Shown: positions 1 through 9,200 of the stretch, piece by piece
How the letters are laid out: every line of letters begins with the position of its first letter
How positions within the stretch are numbered: the first letter of the stretch is position 1
From: an uncultured Clostridia bacterium
Lineage (GTDB): Bacteria > Bacillota > Clostridia > Christensenellales > Borkfalkiaceae
Direction: 5' to 3'
Length of the DNA stretch: 34,459 bases
NCBI GenBank assembly: GCA_947629225.1
Contig: CANRCY010000002.1
Location: 1 to 34,459 of the forward strand
The notes under the pieces: model-generated
Database searches by the model: none
Told to the model about the DNA's origin: nothing
Seen by the model: the letters and a program-made list of their open reading frames with translations, nothing else
Program-made: the position numbers and the translations under genes

Positions 1-1352
1 GCGAGACAGACGTCACCCTCTTGTATGCCGACGAGTCTCTTCTCGTCCTCTCCGCCCCTTCGATGACGACCGCATACCGCTGTTTCGCCCTCTCCGTGAC
101 CGATCTTGCGGAAAAGAGGTGCAGGGAGAATCCCTCCATGACGGCGGGTGCGTTCCCCGTTCTCGTCGGCGGAAAGACGCGCGGCATGCTCGTGCTCGAC
201 GGCGCGGGCGGTGCGGTCTATGCGGAGGAGAACGCCGTCCGCGGGACGTATGTTCTCTCGGACGGGCTTGCGGAGTGCCTCTTCGGCGGCACGCGCACAC
301 AGTTCCGCATCGAGGAAGAGGACGGCAGTTTCTTCTGCCTTGCAGCAGACGTTTCGGGCGAATTTACCGACGGCGAGGGAACGCTCTCCCTCGACGGATT
401 CGGGAAAGCCGTCTACCGCGGCGGGGAATCGTTCACCGCGCCCTACCGCGCGGAAGGGCGCACGGCTGAGATCGTCCGCGGCGGGGAAGTCTGGCGGTTT
501 GTCCTTTCCGAGGGCAAGTTTACGCTCACGCGCTACCGCCGCTATCTCTCGCCCGACGGCAAAGGGGAACTGCTCCTTGCGATCGGCGGGGGCGGCGCGC
601 TCTACCGCGACGGCAGGGAATATGTAGGGGCGTACTCCAAAGAGCAGATCTTTGTCTCCGAAGAATTGGAATTTTCTTACCGTATTTACGGAGACGTATT
701 CCGTTTTTACGACCGCACGCAGGAGATCTCCTACTGCGCGGGGGAGGGAACGCTCCGCCTCGACGGTTGCGGCTTGGGCGAATACACGGTCGGGGAAACG
801 GTCTACCGCGGCAGCGTCACGGTGACGGACGTCGGGCTCATCGTCTTTTCTTCCGAAGAGTTGCCCGCTCTCTCGGGCATGGCGGGGTTCCGCATCGGCG
901 CGAACGGCGCGCTCGAAGTGTTGGGGGAGGAATTCGGCGTTTATTCCCCGCGCGGCGGCGAAGGCGAGCTCTTTTTGCAGGGGGACGGAGTCGCCTACCT
1001 GCGCAAGGGCGGCATTTGGAGAGCGGGCGTTTACACGCGGACGGAGAGCGGGGAATTCCTCTTCGGGCTCTACGGCGAAAGTTTCCGTTTCCGCACGGAA
1101 AAACATGGCGGCGGCGCGACGTATGCCGTCTTCCGCGAAGAGCTCTCCGCCTATGCGGGCGAGTATCAGACGGAAGAGGGGCTTCTTGTCGTGGACGGTT
1201 ACGGCGCAACGCTCGGGGAGCGGGAACTTCGCTTCGTCTGCGCAGGCACGGGGGGATTCGTCGCGTTCGAAGAGGAAACTCGGACCTACTATGCCGTCCG
1301 TATCGGCGAAGAGACGACAATCCGCGCGGCAGAACGTTTTTACACGGCATAA
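1..1352 (+). CDS. C-terminal part of a beta-rich repeat surface protein (5' end outside window)
   Basis: The reading frame (first full codon at 3) is open from the window edge to a TAA at 1350-1352, giving 449 residues, so the true start lies upstream. TTG at 21 could be read as a start, but it has no ribosome-binding site and the frame stays open 5' of it. The product contains at least six copies of a unit with core L-x-L-D-G-x-G-x-A-x-Y followed by G-x-Y and a Y/F-x-F strand. The cores begin at 189, 384, 570, 753, 969 and 1182, spaced 61-72 residues apart. I do not recognise the family. The same unit occurs in the 1639-residue lipoprotein at 27425-32344, so a secreted or lipid-anchored surface protein is the likely identity, although the signal peptide is not in view. 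The 89-base gap to trpS has no convincing terminator. Confidence 0.75.
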   Translation, partial: ETDVTLLYADESLLVLSAPSMTTAYRCFALSVTDLAEKRCRENPSMTAGAFPVLVGGKTRGMLVLDGAGGAVYAEENAVRGTYVLSDGLAECLFGGTRTQFRIEEEDGSFFCLAADVSGEFTDGEGTLSLDGFGKAVYRGGESFTAPYRAEGRTAEIVRGGEVWRFVLSEGKFTLTRYRRYLSPDGKGELLLAIGGGGALYRDGREYVGAYSKEQIFVSEELEFSYRIYGDVFRFYDRTQEISYCAGEGTLRLDGCGLGEYTVGETVYRGSVTVTDVGLIVFSSEELPALSGMAGFRIGANGALEVLGEEFGVYSPRGGEGELFLQGDGVAYLRKGGIWRAGVYTRTESGEFLFGLYGESFRFRTEKHGGGATYAVFREELSAYAGEYQTEEGLLVVDGYGATLGERELRFVCAGTGGFVAFEEETRTYYAVRIGEETTIRAAERFYTA

Positions 1353-1382
1353 AAATTTTCACCGAAACATAACGGAATGCCA

Positions 1383-1411
1383 TTGCATTTTCACGCGGAA
1401 TTTGGTATAAT
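1383..1411 (+). promoter_or_regulatory. Sigma-A type promoter of the trpS operon
   Basis: TTGCAT at 1383-1388, a 17-base spacer, and a perfect TATAAT at 1406-1411. Transcription would start near 1418, leaving only about 24 bases before the trpS ATG. That leaves no room for a T-box leader, which often precedes aminoacyl-tRNA synthetase genes in Firmicutes. Confidence 0.75.
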
Positions 1412-1441
1412 GTGTTCATAATACCGAATTTTGGAGAGAGA

Positions 1442-2440
1442 ATGGGAAAAGGTACGGTCTATTCGGCGATCCAGCCGAGCGGAAACCTCACGATCGGGAA
1501 CTACGTCGGCTCCATCCGTAATTGGCTGACGATGCAGGCGGAATACGATTGCTTTTTCGCCATGGCGAACATGCACGCCATCACCGTGCGGCAGGAGCCC
1601 GCGGAACTCAGAAGAAGGACGCTCGAACTTGCCGCGCTCTATATCGCCTGCGGGATCGACCCCGAAAAGTGCACGCTCTATGTGCAGTCGCAGGTGCCCC
1701 AGCATGCCGAACTTGCGTGGGTGCTCAATACGGTCACCTATGTCGGCGAAATGGAGCGCATGACGCAGTTCAAGGATAAATCGCAAAAACATGCCGACAA
1801 TATCAACATGGGGCTCATGGACTATCCCGTGCTCATGGCGGCGGATATTCTCCTCTATCAGGCGGAATTCGTCCCCGTGGGGCAGGACCAGACCCAGCAT
1901 GTCGAGATCACGCGGGATATCGCCGTCCGTTTCAACAACCGTTTCGGCGAAACGTTCACCGTGCCCAAGGCGCTCATCTTAAAGCAGGGCGCGAAGATCG
2001 CCTCCTTGCAGGAACCGACGAAAAAGATGAGCAAGTCGGACGAAAACCCGAACGCTTCCGTCTACCTCACCGACGACAGAGAGACGATCATGCGCAAATT
2101 CAAGCGCGCCGTTACCGACAGCGGCAACGAAATCCGCTTCGCTCCCGACGAAAAGCCGGGGGTCTCCAACCTGCTCACGATCTACGCCTCCTTCACGGGT
2201 AAGACGGCGGAAGAGGCGGAAAAGGAATTTGCGGGCAAGGGCTACGGCGAATTCAAGCTCGCCGTGGGGGAGGCAGTCGCGGACAAGCTCGCCCCCGTGC
2301 AGGCGGAACAGGCGCGTATCCTTCGGGACAAGGCTTACCTCGGCGGGGTGCTCGCCTCGGGCGCGGAGCGCGCCTACAAGACCGCCCGCAAGACCCTCTC
2401 CAAAGTCTACCGCAAGATCGGTTTCTATCAAGGCGAATAA
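1442..2440 (+). CDS. trpS: Tryptophanyl-tRNA synthetase
   Basis: Cytoplasmic class I aminoacyl-tRNA synthetase that charges tRNA-Trp with tryptophan using ATP. At 332 residues it has the usual bacterial length. The N-terminus carries the TrpRS form of the HIGH signature (PSGNLTIGN, about residues 12-20), with Thr in place of the first His, as is normal in this family. The KMSKS loop (KKMSKSDENPN) lies near residue 194, and the conserved GQDQTQHVEITRDIA segment lies before it. I chose ATG 1442 because GGAGAGAG lies just upstream. The in-frame GTG at 1412 adjoins the promoter -10 box and would precede the predicted transcript start. It is the first gene of a five-gene operon and its TAA overlaps the next ATG by one base (TAATG), which suggests translational coupling. 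Confidence 0.96.
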   Translation: MGKGTVYSAIQPSGNLTIGNYVGSIRNWLTMQAEYDCFFAMANMHAITVRQEPAELRRRTLELAALYIACGIDPEKCTLYVQSQVPQHAELAWVLNTVTYVGEMERMTQFKDKSQKHADNINMGLMDYPVLMAADILLYQAEFVPVGQDQTQHVEITRDIAVRFNNRFGETFTVPKALILKQGAKIASLQEPTKKMSKSDENPNASVYLTDDRETIMRKFKRAVTDSGNEIRFAPDEKPGVSNLLTIYASFTGKTAEEAEKEFAGKGYGEFKLAVGEAVADKLAPVQAEQARILRDKAYLGGVLASGAERAYKTARKTLSKVYRKIGFYQGE

Positions 2441-3306
2441 TGTTCGGCTATATCCGTTACGATCTTCCAAATCTCTATATCAAGGACCTCGAACTTTACA
2501 GGGCGCTCTATTGCGGGCTGTGCAAGGGCATCGGCTCGTCATGCGGGCAGGCGGCGCGCATCGGGTTGAGTTACGACGTCGCCTTTCTCTCCGCCCTTCT
2601 GCACAATCTCGCGGGGCAAAACGTCACCGTGGAAATGCAGAACTGCTTCGAGCATACCTTAAAGAAGAGACCCATTGCAAAGCCCGACCCCCTCACCGAA
2701 GAGCTCGGCGCGCTGAACACCGTTCTCATCTATTATAAGCTGACGGACGACATTTCGGACGGCGAGCGGGGCAGGGGAAAGCGGCTCTGGTTCAAACGGG
2801 GCTTCCGCCGCGCGAAAAAAAATTACCCCGAACTCGTCGGGATCGTGGAACGGTTCATGCGGGCGCAGGCGGAGACGGAGAAGAGAGCCGACCCCTCTGC
2901 GGACAGGGCGGCGGACCCGACCGCCTGCATGCTGAGGGAGCTCTCGCGGCATTTCCTCGGCGAAAAGGCGGGCGAGGGGACCGACGAGCTCTTCTACAAT
3001 TTGGGCAAGTGGATTTATCTCATCGACGCGCTCGACGATTACGACAAGGACAAAAAGAAGGGAAATTACAACCCGTTTGTCTTAACGTACGGCGCGGAGA
3101 GCCGCAAAGCTCTCCTCGAACAAGAGCGGGAAGACGTCTCGTTTTTGTTCGACACGATCTTTTTCGCCCTGCGCGAAGGGCTGTCGGGCTGCAAATTTTC
3201 TTTCAACCGCGATCTGACCGATAACGTCATTCTGCTCGGGATTCCCGCCGAGACCTCCCGCGTGATGAAGGGAGAAAAGCGGGAAGAGATGCGGGCGAAG
3301 ATCTAA
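2440..3306 (+). CDS. DUF5685 family protein
   Basis: A 288-residue soluble protein of unknown function. I recognise the N-terminal pattern of DUF5685 proteins of Clostridia: MFGYIRYDLPNLYIKD, then an ELYRALYCGLCKG block with a C-x2-C pair, then a segment beginning SYDVAFLSALL. A later acidic stretch (GKWIYLIDALDDYDKD, about residues 189-204) resembles the conserved aspartates of mostly helical enzymes, but I cannot assign a reaction. The start overlaps the trpS stop by one base. The next gene encodes a J-domain-like protein with a cysteine-rich tail. From memory this DUF5685/J-domain pairing recurs in Firmicutes, which suggests a shared, perhaps metal- or envelope-related, job. That job is inference only. 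Confidence 0.85.
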   Translation: MFGYIRYDLPNLYIKDLELYRALYCGLCKGIGSSCGQAARIGLSYDVAFLSALLHNLAGQNVTVEMQNCFEHTLKKRPIAKPDPLTEELGALNTVLIYYKLTDDISDGERGRGKRLWFKRGFRRAKKNYPELVGIVERFMRAQAETEKRADPSADRAADPTACMLRELSRHFLGEKAGEGTDELFYNLGKWIYLIDALDDYDKDKKKGNYNPFVLTYGAESRKALLEQEREDVSFLFDTIFFALREGLSGCKFSFNRDLTDNVILLGIPAETSRVMKGEKREEMRAKI

Positions 3307-3330
3307 CGAATCAAGCAAAGGAACGAAACT

Positions 3331-3933
3331 ATGACGAATTACGAACTATTGGGGCTGGGCGAAAACGCCACCGATGAGGAGATCGCCGCGGCGTACAAAG
3401 CCCTGAAAGCAAAATACTCCGAAGAACGCTGGCAAGAGGGCGAAGCGGGCAGCCATGCCGCGCGCATGCTCGAAAAGATAGACGTCGCCTACGAAGAGAT
3501 CATGCGCGAACGCCGCGAGACCTCGCGCGACGCAGAGGGGAAGAACGCCTTCGACGACGTTGCCGACCTCATCCGCGCGGGCGACCTTGCGGGAGCGCAG
3601 GAAAAGCTCGACGCATTCAACGAACGCCCCGCGGAGTGGCACTATCTGCAATCGGTGGTCTTTTACAAGAAGAATTGGATCAACGAGAGCAAAAAACAGC
3701 TCGAGATCGCCATTCAGCTCGACGGGGCGAACGCCAAGTATAAAGAGGCGTACGAAAAACTTCGCGCCCGCGCCAATTACAGAGAACAGACGGGCGGCGC
3801 GGAGAACGTCAACCCCAATCCCATTCCCGAAGAGCAGATGGGCGGCAACACCTGTGCGAACTGCGCCAACGTCTGTTATTCGATCATGTGCGTCAACTGT
3901 CTGTTCAACTTCTGTTGTAGCTGTTGCCGTTAA
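3331..3933 (+). CDS. J-domain-like/TPR protein with cysteine-rich C-terminus
   Basis: A 200-residue protein. Residues 1-60 match the shape of a J domain (start MTNYELLGL, then helices II and III ending IDVAYEEIM). The HPD tripeptide that activates DnaK is replaced by S-E-E (KYSEERW), so it probably does not stimulate Hsp70 in the usual way. Residues 80-145 form a TPR-like helical hairpin (DLAGAQEKLDAF ... QLEIAIQL). The last 27 residues hold nine cysteines (CANCANVC, SIMC, VNC, FCC, SCC), suggesting metal binding or lipidation. AAAGGA lies about 10 bases before the ATG. It sits 24 bases after the DUF5685 gene and 13 bases before a small membrane protein gene, all in the trpS operon. Confidence 0.85.
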   Translation: MTNYELLGLGENATDEEIAAAYKALKAKYSEERWQEGEAGSHAARMLEKIDVAYEEIMRERRETSRDAEGKNAFDDVADLIRAGDLAGAQEKLDAFNERPAEWHYLQSVVFYKKNWINESKKQLEIAIQLDGANAKYKEAYEKLRARANYREQTGGAENVNPNPIPEEQMGGNTCANCANVCYSIMCVNCLFNFCCSCCR

Positions 3934-3946
3934 ACGCAATACGGGT

Positions 3947-4477
3947 ATGAAAAAGCCGACAAAATCGTTCGAAATAGCGCTCTCTGCGATCGCGGCGGCG
4001 ATCGCCGCCGCATTTATGATGATCGGCAGTCTCACTCCCTTCATGCTCGCCGCGGGCTATGTCATCGCCACGGTCGCGCTCATGCTTCCCCTTTCCAAAG
4101 ACTTTTTGTGGGGAAGCGCGCTCGCCTATCTTGCGGCGGGGCTCATCGCGGTCTGGATTGCGCCGTGGAACATCGTGCCCTATGCGGTCTTCTTCGGGCT
4201 TCATCCCATTGTCAACTATTTGCAGAAAAAGTATGTCAGGCGCACGCCGCTTAAGATCTTATGCTTCGCCGCGAAAGCGGTCTGGTTCGATCTTGCGATG
4301 TGGCTCTCCTTCTTCGTGCTCACTTGGGGGGCGGGATTGCAATTTCCCGCATACGTCACCCGATTTCTTTACTACATTTTGTTTCTCGGCGGCACCCTGT
4401 TTTTTGCGGGATACGACGTGATGATCTTCCTTTGCCAACGTTCGGTAAACGCGGTCATCCGCCGTATACGGAGGTGA
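3947..4477 (+). CDS. Small polytopic membrane protein
   Basis: A 176-residue protein with about five hydrophobic segments and a basic C-terminus (RSVNAVIRRIRR). I chose ATG 3947 because it gives a typical membrane N-terminus (MKKPTKSFEIALSAIAAAIA) and lies 13 bases after the previous stop. The longer open frame from 3560 lies inside the J-domain gene and reads as out-of-frame, Ser/Arg-rich sequence until 3947. No strong ribosome-binding site is visible, so translation may depend on the gene before it. The fold is reminiscent of substrate-binding (S) components of ECF transporters or YybS-like proteins, but I see no diagnostic motif and cannot name a ligand. Its TGA lies inside the Shine-Dalgarno of the methyltransferase gene. 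Confidence 0.8.
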   Translation: MKKPTKSFEIALSAIAAAIAAAFMMIGSLTPFMLAAGYVIATVALMLPLSKDFLWGSALAYLAAGLIAVWIAPWNIVPYAVFFGLHPIVNYLQKKYVRRTPLKILCFAAKAVWFDLAMWLSFFVLTWGAGLQFPAYVTRFLYYILFLGGTLFFAGYDVMIFLCQRSVNAVIRRIRR

Positions 4478-4480
4478 GAA

Positions 4481-5872
4481 ATGCAAAAGAACGAGATCGT
4501 TACGGGCGTTGCCGAAGCGCTCGGCACAAACGGCGAGGGGATCGTCCGCACGGACGACGCCGTTATTTTCGTGCCCTTTTTGTTGGTAGGGGAACGCGCC
4601 AAGATCAAAATTTTGCGCAGGAAGGGGAACATCGCCTACGGAAAGGTCATGGAGATCTTCACGCCCGCCGAAGAGCGCACCCGTCCCGCATGCCCCGTGT
4701 TCGGCAAGTGCGGGGGCTGCCGTCTGCAACACATCAAGTACCGCTACCAGCTCGCCTTCAAACAGGACGTCGTGCGCGAAGCGCTGAAAAAGATCGCGGG
4801 GCTCTCGTGCGAGGTCTCCCGTTGCGAACGAAGCGAACGGGAGTACGGCTACCGCAACAAGCTCCAACTCCCCATCGGGAGCAGGAACGGGCAGAACGCC
4901 GTGGGCTTTTATGCCGAACGTTCGCACCGCATCGTCCCGACTTCCGTCTGTCCCATCCATCCCGAATGGTCGGAAGCGCTCATCGCCGCCGTCCGCAAAT
5001 TCATGGAGACGTGCGGGTTAGACGGCTACGACGAGACGACGGGAAAGGGTTCTCTCCGCCATATCGTCGTGCGGGAACTCAAACACAAATATCTGATCAC
5101 TTTGGTCACGGCGGAGCGCACCCTGCCCGGCGTAGACTATTTTTTGTTCTTGCTCGACGGAATTTTCCCCGAATACAGCTTTTATCTCAATTACAATCCC
5201 GAAAACACCAACGTCGTCTTCGGCAAGGAATTCACTCTGCTCAAAGGCAAGGGCGTTTATGAGTGTACGGAAGGGGGGATTTCCTTCGAAGCGGGTCCCA
5301 ACACCTTCGTGCAGGTCAACGAAGGGGTCCGCGCCAAGCTGTACGAGCGCGCCGTGTCCCTCGTGGGGGAGAACGAGACGGTCGTCGACTGTTATTCGGG
5401 CGGCGGGCTCCTCACGGCAATGCTCGCGCGCAAGTGTGAAAAGGCGTACGGCATCGAGATCGTCCGCGAGGCGACCGACTGCGCCGACTCCCTTGCTCTC
5501 CGCAACGGATTGATCGGCAAAATGGAAAATCTCAACGGTTCGGTCGAAGAGCTTCTGCCCCGTCTTTTGGGGGAGCTCCCCGTCCCGTCCACCGTCGTGC
5601 TCGACCCGCCCCGTTCGGGCGCAGAGCGCGGCGTTCTCGATGCGATTTCTGCAAACGGGGTGCAAAAAGTGCTCTACATCAGTTGCAATCCCGCCACGCT
5701 CGCGCGCGATCTCGGCTTGCTCACGGGCAGCCTTTCGTTCAACGCAAAGGGGGAACTCGTCAAGAGCGAGAACTTTGAGCCGCGCTACCGCGTCTCGCTC
5801 GTACAGCCCTTCGACATGTTCCCGCAGACCAAGTGGGTCGAGACGCTCGTCTTGCTCGAACGCGCGGAATAA
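4481..5872 (+). CDS. rlmD: 23S rRNA (uracil-C5)-methyltransferase, RlmD/RlmCD type
   Basis: SAM-dependent enzyme that forms 5-methyluridine in 23S rRNA, acting in the cytoplasm during ribosome assembly; 463 residues. Residues 1-60 form a TRAM RNA-binding domain. A 4Fe-4S cluster site is complete: Cys71, Cys77, Cys80 and Cys157, in the C-x5-C-x2-C pattern of RlmD. The SAM-binding motif is DCYSGGG (Asp303 onward). The substrate/catalytic motif VVLDPPRSG follows, and the catalytic nucleophile is Cys402 in YISCNPATLARDL. GGAGGTGA at 4470-4477 is a strong Shine-Dalgarno that includes the preceding stop codon. In Firmicutes one enzyme often modifies both U747 and U1939 (RlmCD), so the exact target cannot be read from sequence. 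It is the last gene of the operon, followed by a terminator. Confidence 0.93.
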   Translation: MQKNEIVTGVAEALGTNGEGIVRTDDAVIFVPFLLVGERAKIKILRRKGNIAYGKVMEIFTPAEERTRPACPVFGKCGGCRLQHIKYRYQLAFKQDVVREALKKIAGLSCEVSRCERSEREYGYRNKLQLPIGSRNGQNAVGFYAERSHRIVPTSVCPIHPEWSEALIAAVRKFMETCGLDGYDETTGKGSLRHIVVRELKHKYLITLVTAERTLPGVDYFLFLLDGIFPEYSFYLNYNPENTNVVFGKEFTLLKGKGVYECTEGGISFEAGPNTFVQVNEGVRAKLYERAVSLVGENETVVDCYSGGGLLTAMLARKCEKAYGIEIVREATDCADSLALRNGLIGKMENLNGSVEELLPRLLGELPVPSTVVLDPPRSGAERGVLDAISANGVQKVLYISCNPATLARDLGLLTGSLSFNAKGELVKSENFEPRYRVSLVQPFDMFPQTKWVETLVLLERAE

Positions 5873-5897
5873 CCGCAAAAAAATACTGCCGACCGCA

Positions 5898-5922
5898 CGG
5901 AGGGACCCCCCTCCGTTTTTTT
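5898..5922 (+). terminator. Rho-independent terminator of the trpS-rlmD operon
   Basis: Inverted repeat CGGAGGG (5898-5904) and CCCTCCG (5909-5915) with a four-base loop, followed directly by seven T residues (5916-5922). It lies 26 bases after the rlmD stop. Confidence 0.85.
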
Positions 5923-5937
5923 ATTACTCCTTTTTTC

Positions 5938-6048
5938 CTTGGCTCCCCCTTGAGGGGGAGCTGTCGAGGCTATGCCGAGACTGAGGGGGTGTCTCGCTGT
6001 CCCTGAAGTGGCGAAGCGCAGTGAGCCGAAGGGCGGCGCTCCGCAACC
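5938..6048. repeat. Dispersed intergenic repeat remnant, copy 1
   Basis: Begins with a hairpin, GCTCCCCC (5942-5949) and GGGGGAGC (5954-5961), then a GAGACTGAGGGGGTGTC block. It continues with CTCGCTGTCCCTGAA and a segment ending GAGCCGAAGGG. The last part resembles 16104-16165 in the other surface-gene intergenic region. Non-coding. It looks like the short G/C-run interspersed repeats common in gut Clostridia, but I cannot identify a named family. Confidence 0.6.
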
Positions 6049-6208
6049 ATGTAACAAATTTGCATAAAACTAATTTTTATTCATCACTCTTTCACATAAA
6101 AATGAAAAAAACGAGCAAAAACCAATGTTTTGCTAAATATTTTTTATTATATCAGATTTAGTTATGGATATATAATCAATTTTTATACATTGTCATGCGG
6201 AAAATCGC
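6049..6208. other. AT-rich spacer upstream of the giant lipoprotein gene
   Basis: About 160 bases without a credible gene and clearly more AT-rich than the flanking genes. It holds A- and T-runs and a second TATAAT at 6171-6176, but no recognisable -35 at the right distance from that hexamer. It may contain UP-element-like sequence for the promoter at 6209-6238. Confidence 0.5.
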
Positions 6209-6238
6209 TTGACATTCCTTTTTGTGAAAAGATATAAT
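6209..6238 (+). promoter_or_regulatory. Consensus sigma-A promoter of the giant LRR lipoprotein gene
   Basis: Perfect TTGACA (6209-6214) and perfect TATAAT (6233-6238) separated by 18 bases. Transcription should begin near 6245, about 40 bases before the ATG at 6285. This excludes the in-frame ATG at 6237, which lies inside the -10 box. Confidence 0.85.
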
Positions 6239-6284
6239 GACAGAAATTATAATTTATAATGGAACAATTATAAGGAGAGACGAT

Positions 6285-9200
6285 ATGAAACGCAGATTGC
6301 TCTTATTGCTTTCGGTCTTCTTTGCAGTCATCGGCGTGCTTACGTTCGCTTCCTGCAAGGAGAACCCCGACGTGGGCGGAAATCTCCAAGCGGGCGAAGA
6401 AGCCGGCGATTACTACTGCGAAGTCGGCGGGGAGAAATGCACCCTCTCGCTGACGCAGGAGTGCGGGTTTACGCTCGACGTAGGGGGAGCTCCGATCACG
6501 GGCAGTTACACCCCCAACGGCGAAGTCCTCGCGATGAAATACGACGGAGGGGAGATCTCCGCCACCTATTTCAACGATGTGGTCACGCTCGAATTCGAGG
6601 GGACATCTTACCGCTTTTTGAGAGACGTGAACTACACGGTCACGTTTGAAACGAACGGGGGGAGCACGGTATCTCCCGTTTCCGTCCGCAACGGCAAAAA
6701 GGCGGAAAAGCCCGAACCTCCCACAAAAGACGGCGAAGTGTTCGTCGGCTGGTATACGGACAACAATTTTAAGAGCGCCTATGCCTTCAACGAGCCCGTT
6801 TCTTCCGACCTTAAATTATATGCGCGCTTTGTCGCGCCCATGGACCCCGAATACACCGTCTCGTTCGACGTGAACGGGGGAGAGGGGAGCTTCGATCCCG
6901 TGCAGACGATCGGGCATAAGCTCTTCGAACTTCCCGTGCCCGAACGCGAAGACGGCGCAGAATTTGTGGGTTGGTGGGTCAGCCAGTACGGCGACCCCGA
7001 AAAGCTCACCTACCAATATAAGGTAGAGCAAACGCTCGAAGAGAGCGTCACGCTCTATGCCGTTTGGGCGGGCGAAGCTCCCGTCGTTTCGGTAGGGGAA
7101 AAGCTGATCGAGTGGAATTCCGTCGGCGTCGGCGCGACCTATTCGCTCACGGTGAAGAACCTCTCTGTGACGGACGGGGACCCCGTCGTCGTTACGTGGA
7201 CGGGCGCGCAGACTTCCTACAATTTCGATTTCACCCGGCAGGATGCGGGCGAATACGAAATTTCCGTCCAGTCGAACAACAAAGAGGGCAAGGCGTACTA
7301 TAAAAACAAGGTCCTTGCCAAAGTCTCCGTCTTCAAGGTCGAAGGCAGCACCTTGATGTTCAACAAGGTCGAAAATGCGGAGAAATACTTGCTCGCGATC
7401 GAGTGCGGTGACGCGGGTCATCATCCCGGACCCATCGAGATCGACGCGAACAACCCCGCTTCCTACGATTTCTCGGGTTGCGAGATGAAGAACGGCAAGA
7501 TCGGCTTCACGGTCACTGCCACGGCGACGGGCTACCTTTCGTCCGTCTCCGATAAGTTCGAATTCTCGCGCGTGCTCGACCAAGTTTCGGGCATCGACGT
7601 CGAACCCAACTCCGAACAGCTCCGCTGGTCGTCCGTTCCCAATGCCGCGACCTATCACGTCACGGTAAAGCAGGGCGATAGCACGCTCTATGAAGAGGAC
7701 GTTGTCGACGGAACGTCTTTCCCGCTCAAAAATCTCGACAGCGGTCTCTATGAGATCTCCATCACGCCCAAGGCGCGCGGCTGGAACTCTCCCGCGGCGT
7801 CGACCTATTCCTATCAAAAGAATACCCTTGCCGCGCCCGCGAACGTCCGCTCCGACGTCGCCAATTCCAAGATCGTTTGGGATACGGTCAAGGGAGCCGT
7901 CCGCTACGAAGTGCAGATCGGCAGCCATACCAAGTCGGTAACGGAGAACGAAATCCCCTTCACCGAAGAATTCCGCGAGGCGGGCGTCTCCGAATATACC
8001 GTCATCGTGCGCGCGATCGCGCAGGATTCCGCAAACAACTCCCTCTGGACGGACGTTTATTCCGTGCGTTACGGCGAACTCGGCAACGAGCTCCGCTATC
8101 GCGACGGCGTTCTCTCTTGGGACCCCGTCTTCGGCGTGAGCAGTTATGAACTCAAGCTCAACGACGGCGAAGGCGTCGCTTACGACAATGTTTCGAGCAT
8201 CGATGTAAAAGAACTCTTCACCGCGGAGGGCACCTACCGCTTTGCGCTCCGCGCGCTCTATGCCGACACGGGCGAAAAGACGATCTACGCCACCGTGCAG
8301 ATTTATAAACTTTCCTTCGATACGCAGGGCGCGGATCAAAATATCGGCAGCCTCTATCTCGCCACGGGCGACAAGGTCACCCTTCCCGGGAGCGAAGACG
8401 TCTCCCTCTTCGGGTTCGATCTCGACGGTTGGTACACCGATCCCGACGAAGACAAAGGCGAACGCTACGACGACGGCGTCTATCTCGACCAGAACAACCG
8501 CACCGTCTATGCGCATTGGAATCCCAAGATGTTCCACATCAAGCTCGTCGTCGCTCCTTACGGCATTGAAACGGAGGAGATCACGGCAGGTGTAGACGCG
8601 TTTTACAGAAGACGGGTCGAACTTCCCATTCCCGAGAGCTCCGATCCCATCAAGGGCTTCACGGGTTGGTACGATTCTCCCACGGGCGAAGTCTCCTTCA
8701 CCCGCGCAGACGGCGTGATCGCAAGCTATACGCAGGGCGGCGACATCACCCTCTATGCGCAGTGGATCGACGTGCTCTCCTTCACCGCGATCACCGACGG
8801 CAACGGCACGATCACCGCTTATCAGGTGAGCAAGAGCAAGGACATCAACCTCAGCGACCTTTCGCTGATCCACATTCCGCAGTATTATCAAGAGAGACCC
8901 GTCACGCAGGTCATCGACTTCACCGAGTGCACCTCGCTCGAGATCGTGGAAATTCCCGACAGCATCCAGCTGATCTCGGTCGCCACGACGGAGAGCGCCT
9001 TCACGGGCTGCACGAAACTCCGCGAGATCAGAATTTACGAGACCGACTATAACGGTCCGAAGTATTACAGCGACGTGGACGGCGTGCTCCTCTACAACAA
9101 CCCGGGCACGAACCTGCTCGAACTCAAACTCTATCCCATCGGGCGCGACGCCGAAGTCTTCGACATTCCCGACGGCGTGCAGGTGCTCCCTTCCAACGCG

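Noticed and set aside
1376-1389. AATGC/GCATT hairpin after the first gene as a terminator
   Set aside because: The stem is only five base pairs, has a weak T tract and overlaps the -35 box of the trpS promoter.
3560-3946. N-terminal extension of the small membrane protein into the J-domain gene
   Set aside because: The extension overlaps the J-domain gene out of frame and reads as Arg/Ser-rich shadow sequence. A typical membrane N-terminus begins at 3947.
6237-6284. Upstream in-frame ATG for the giant lipoprotein gene
   Set aside because: It lies in the -10 box of a consensus promoter, and the 16 added residues would spoil the lipoprotein signal peptide. ATG 6285 has a good Shine-Dalgarno.
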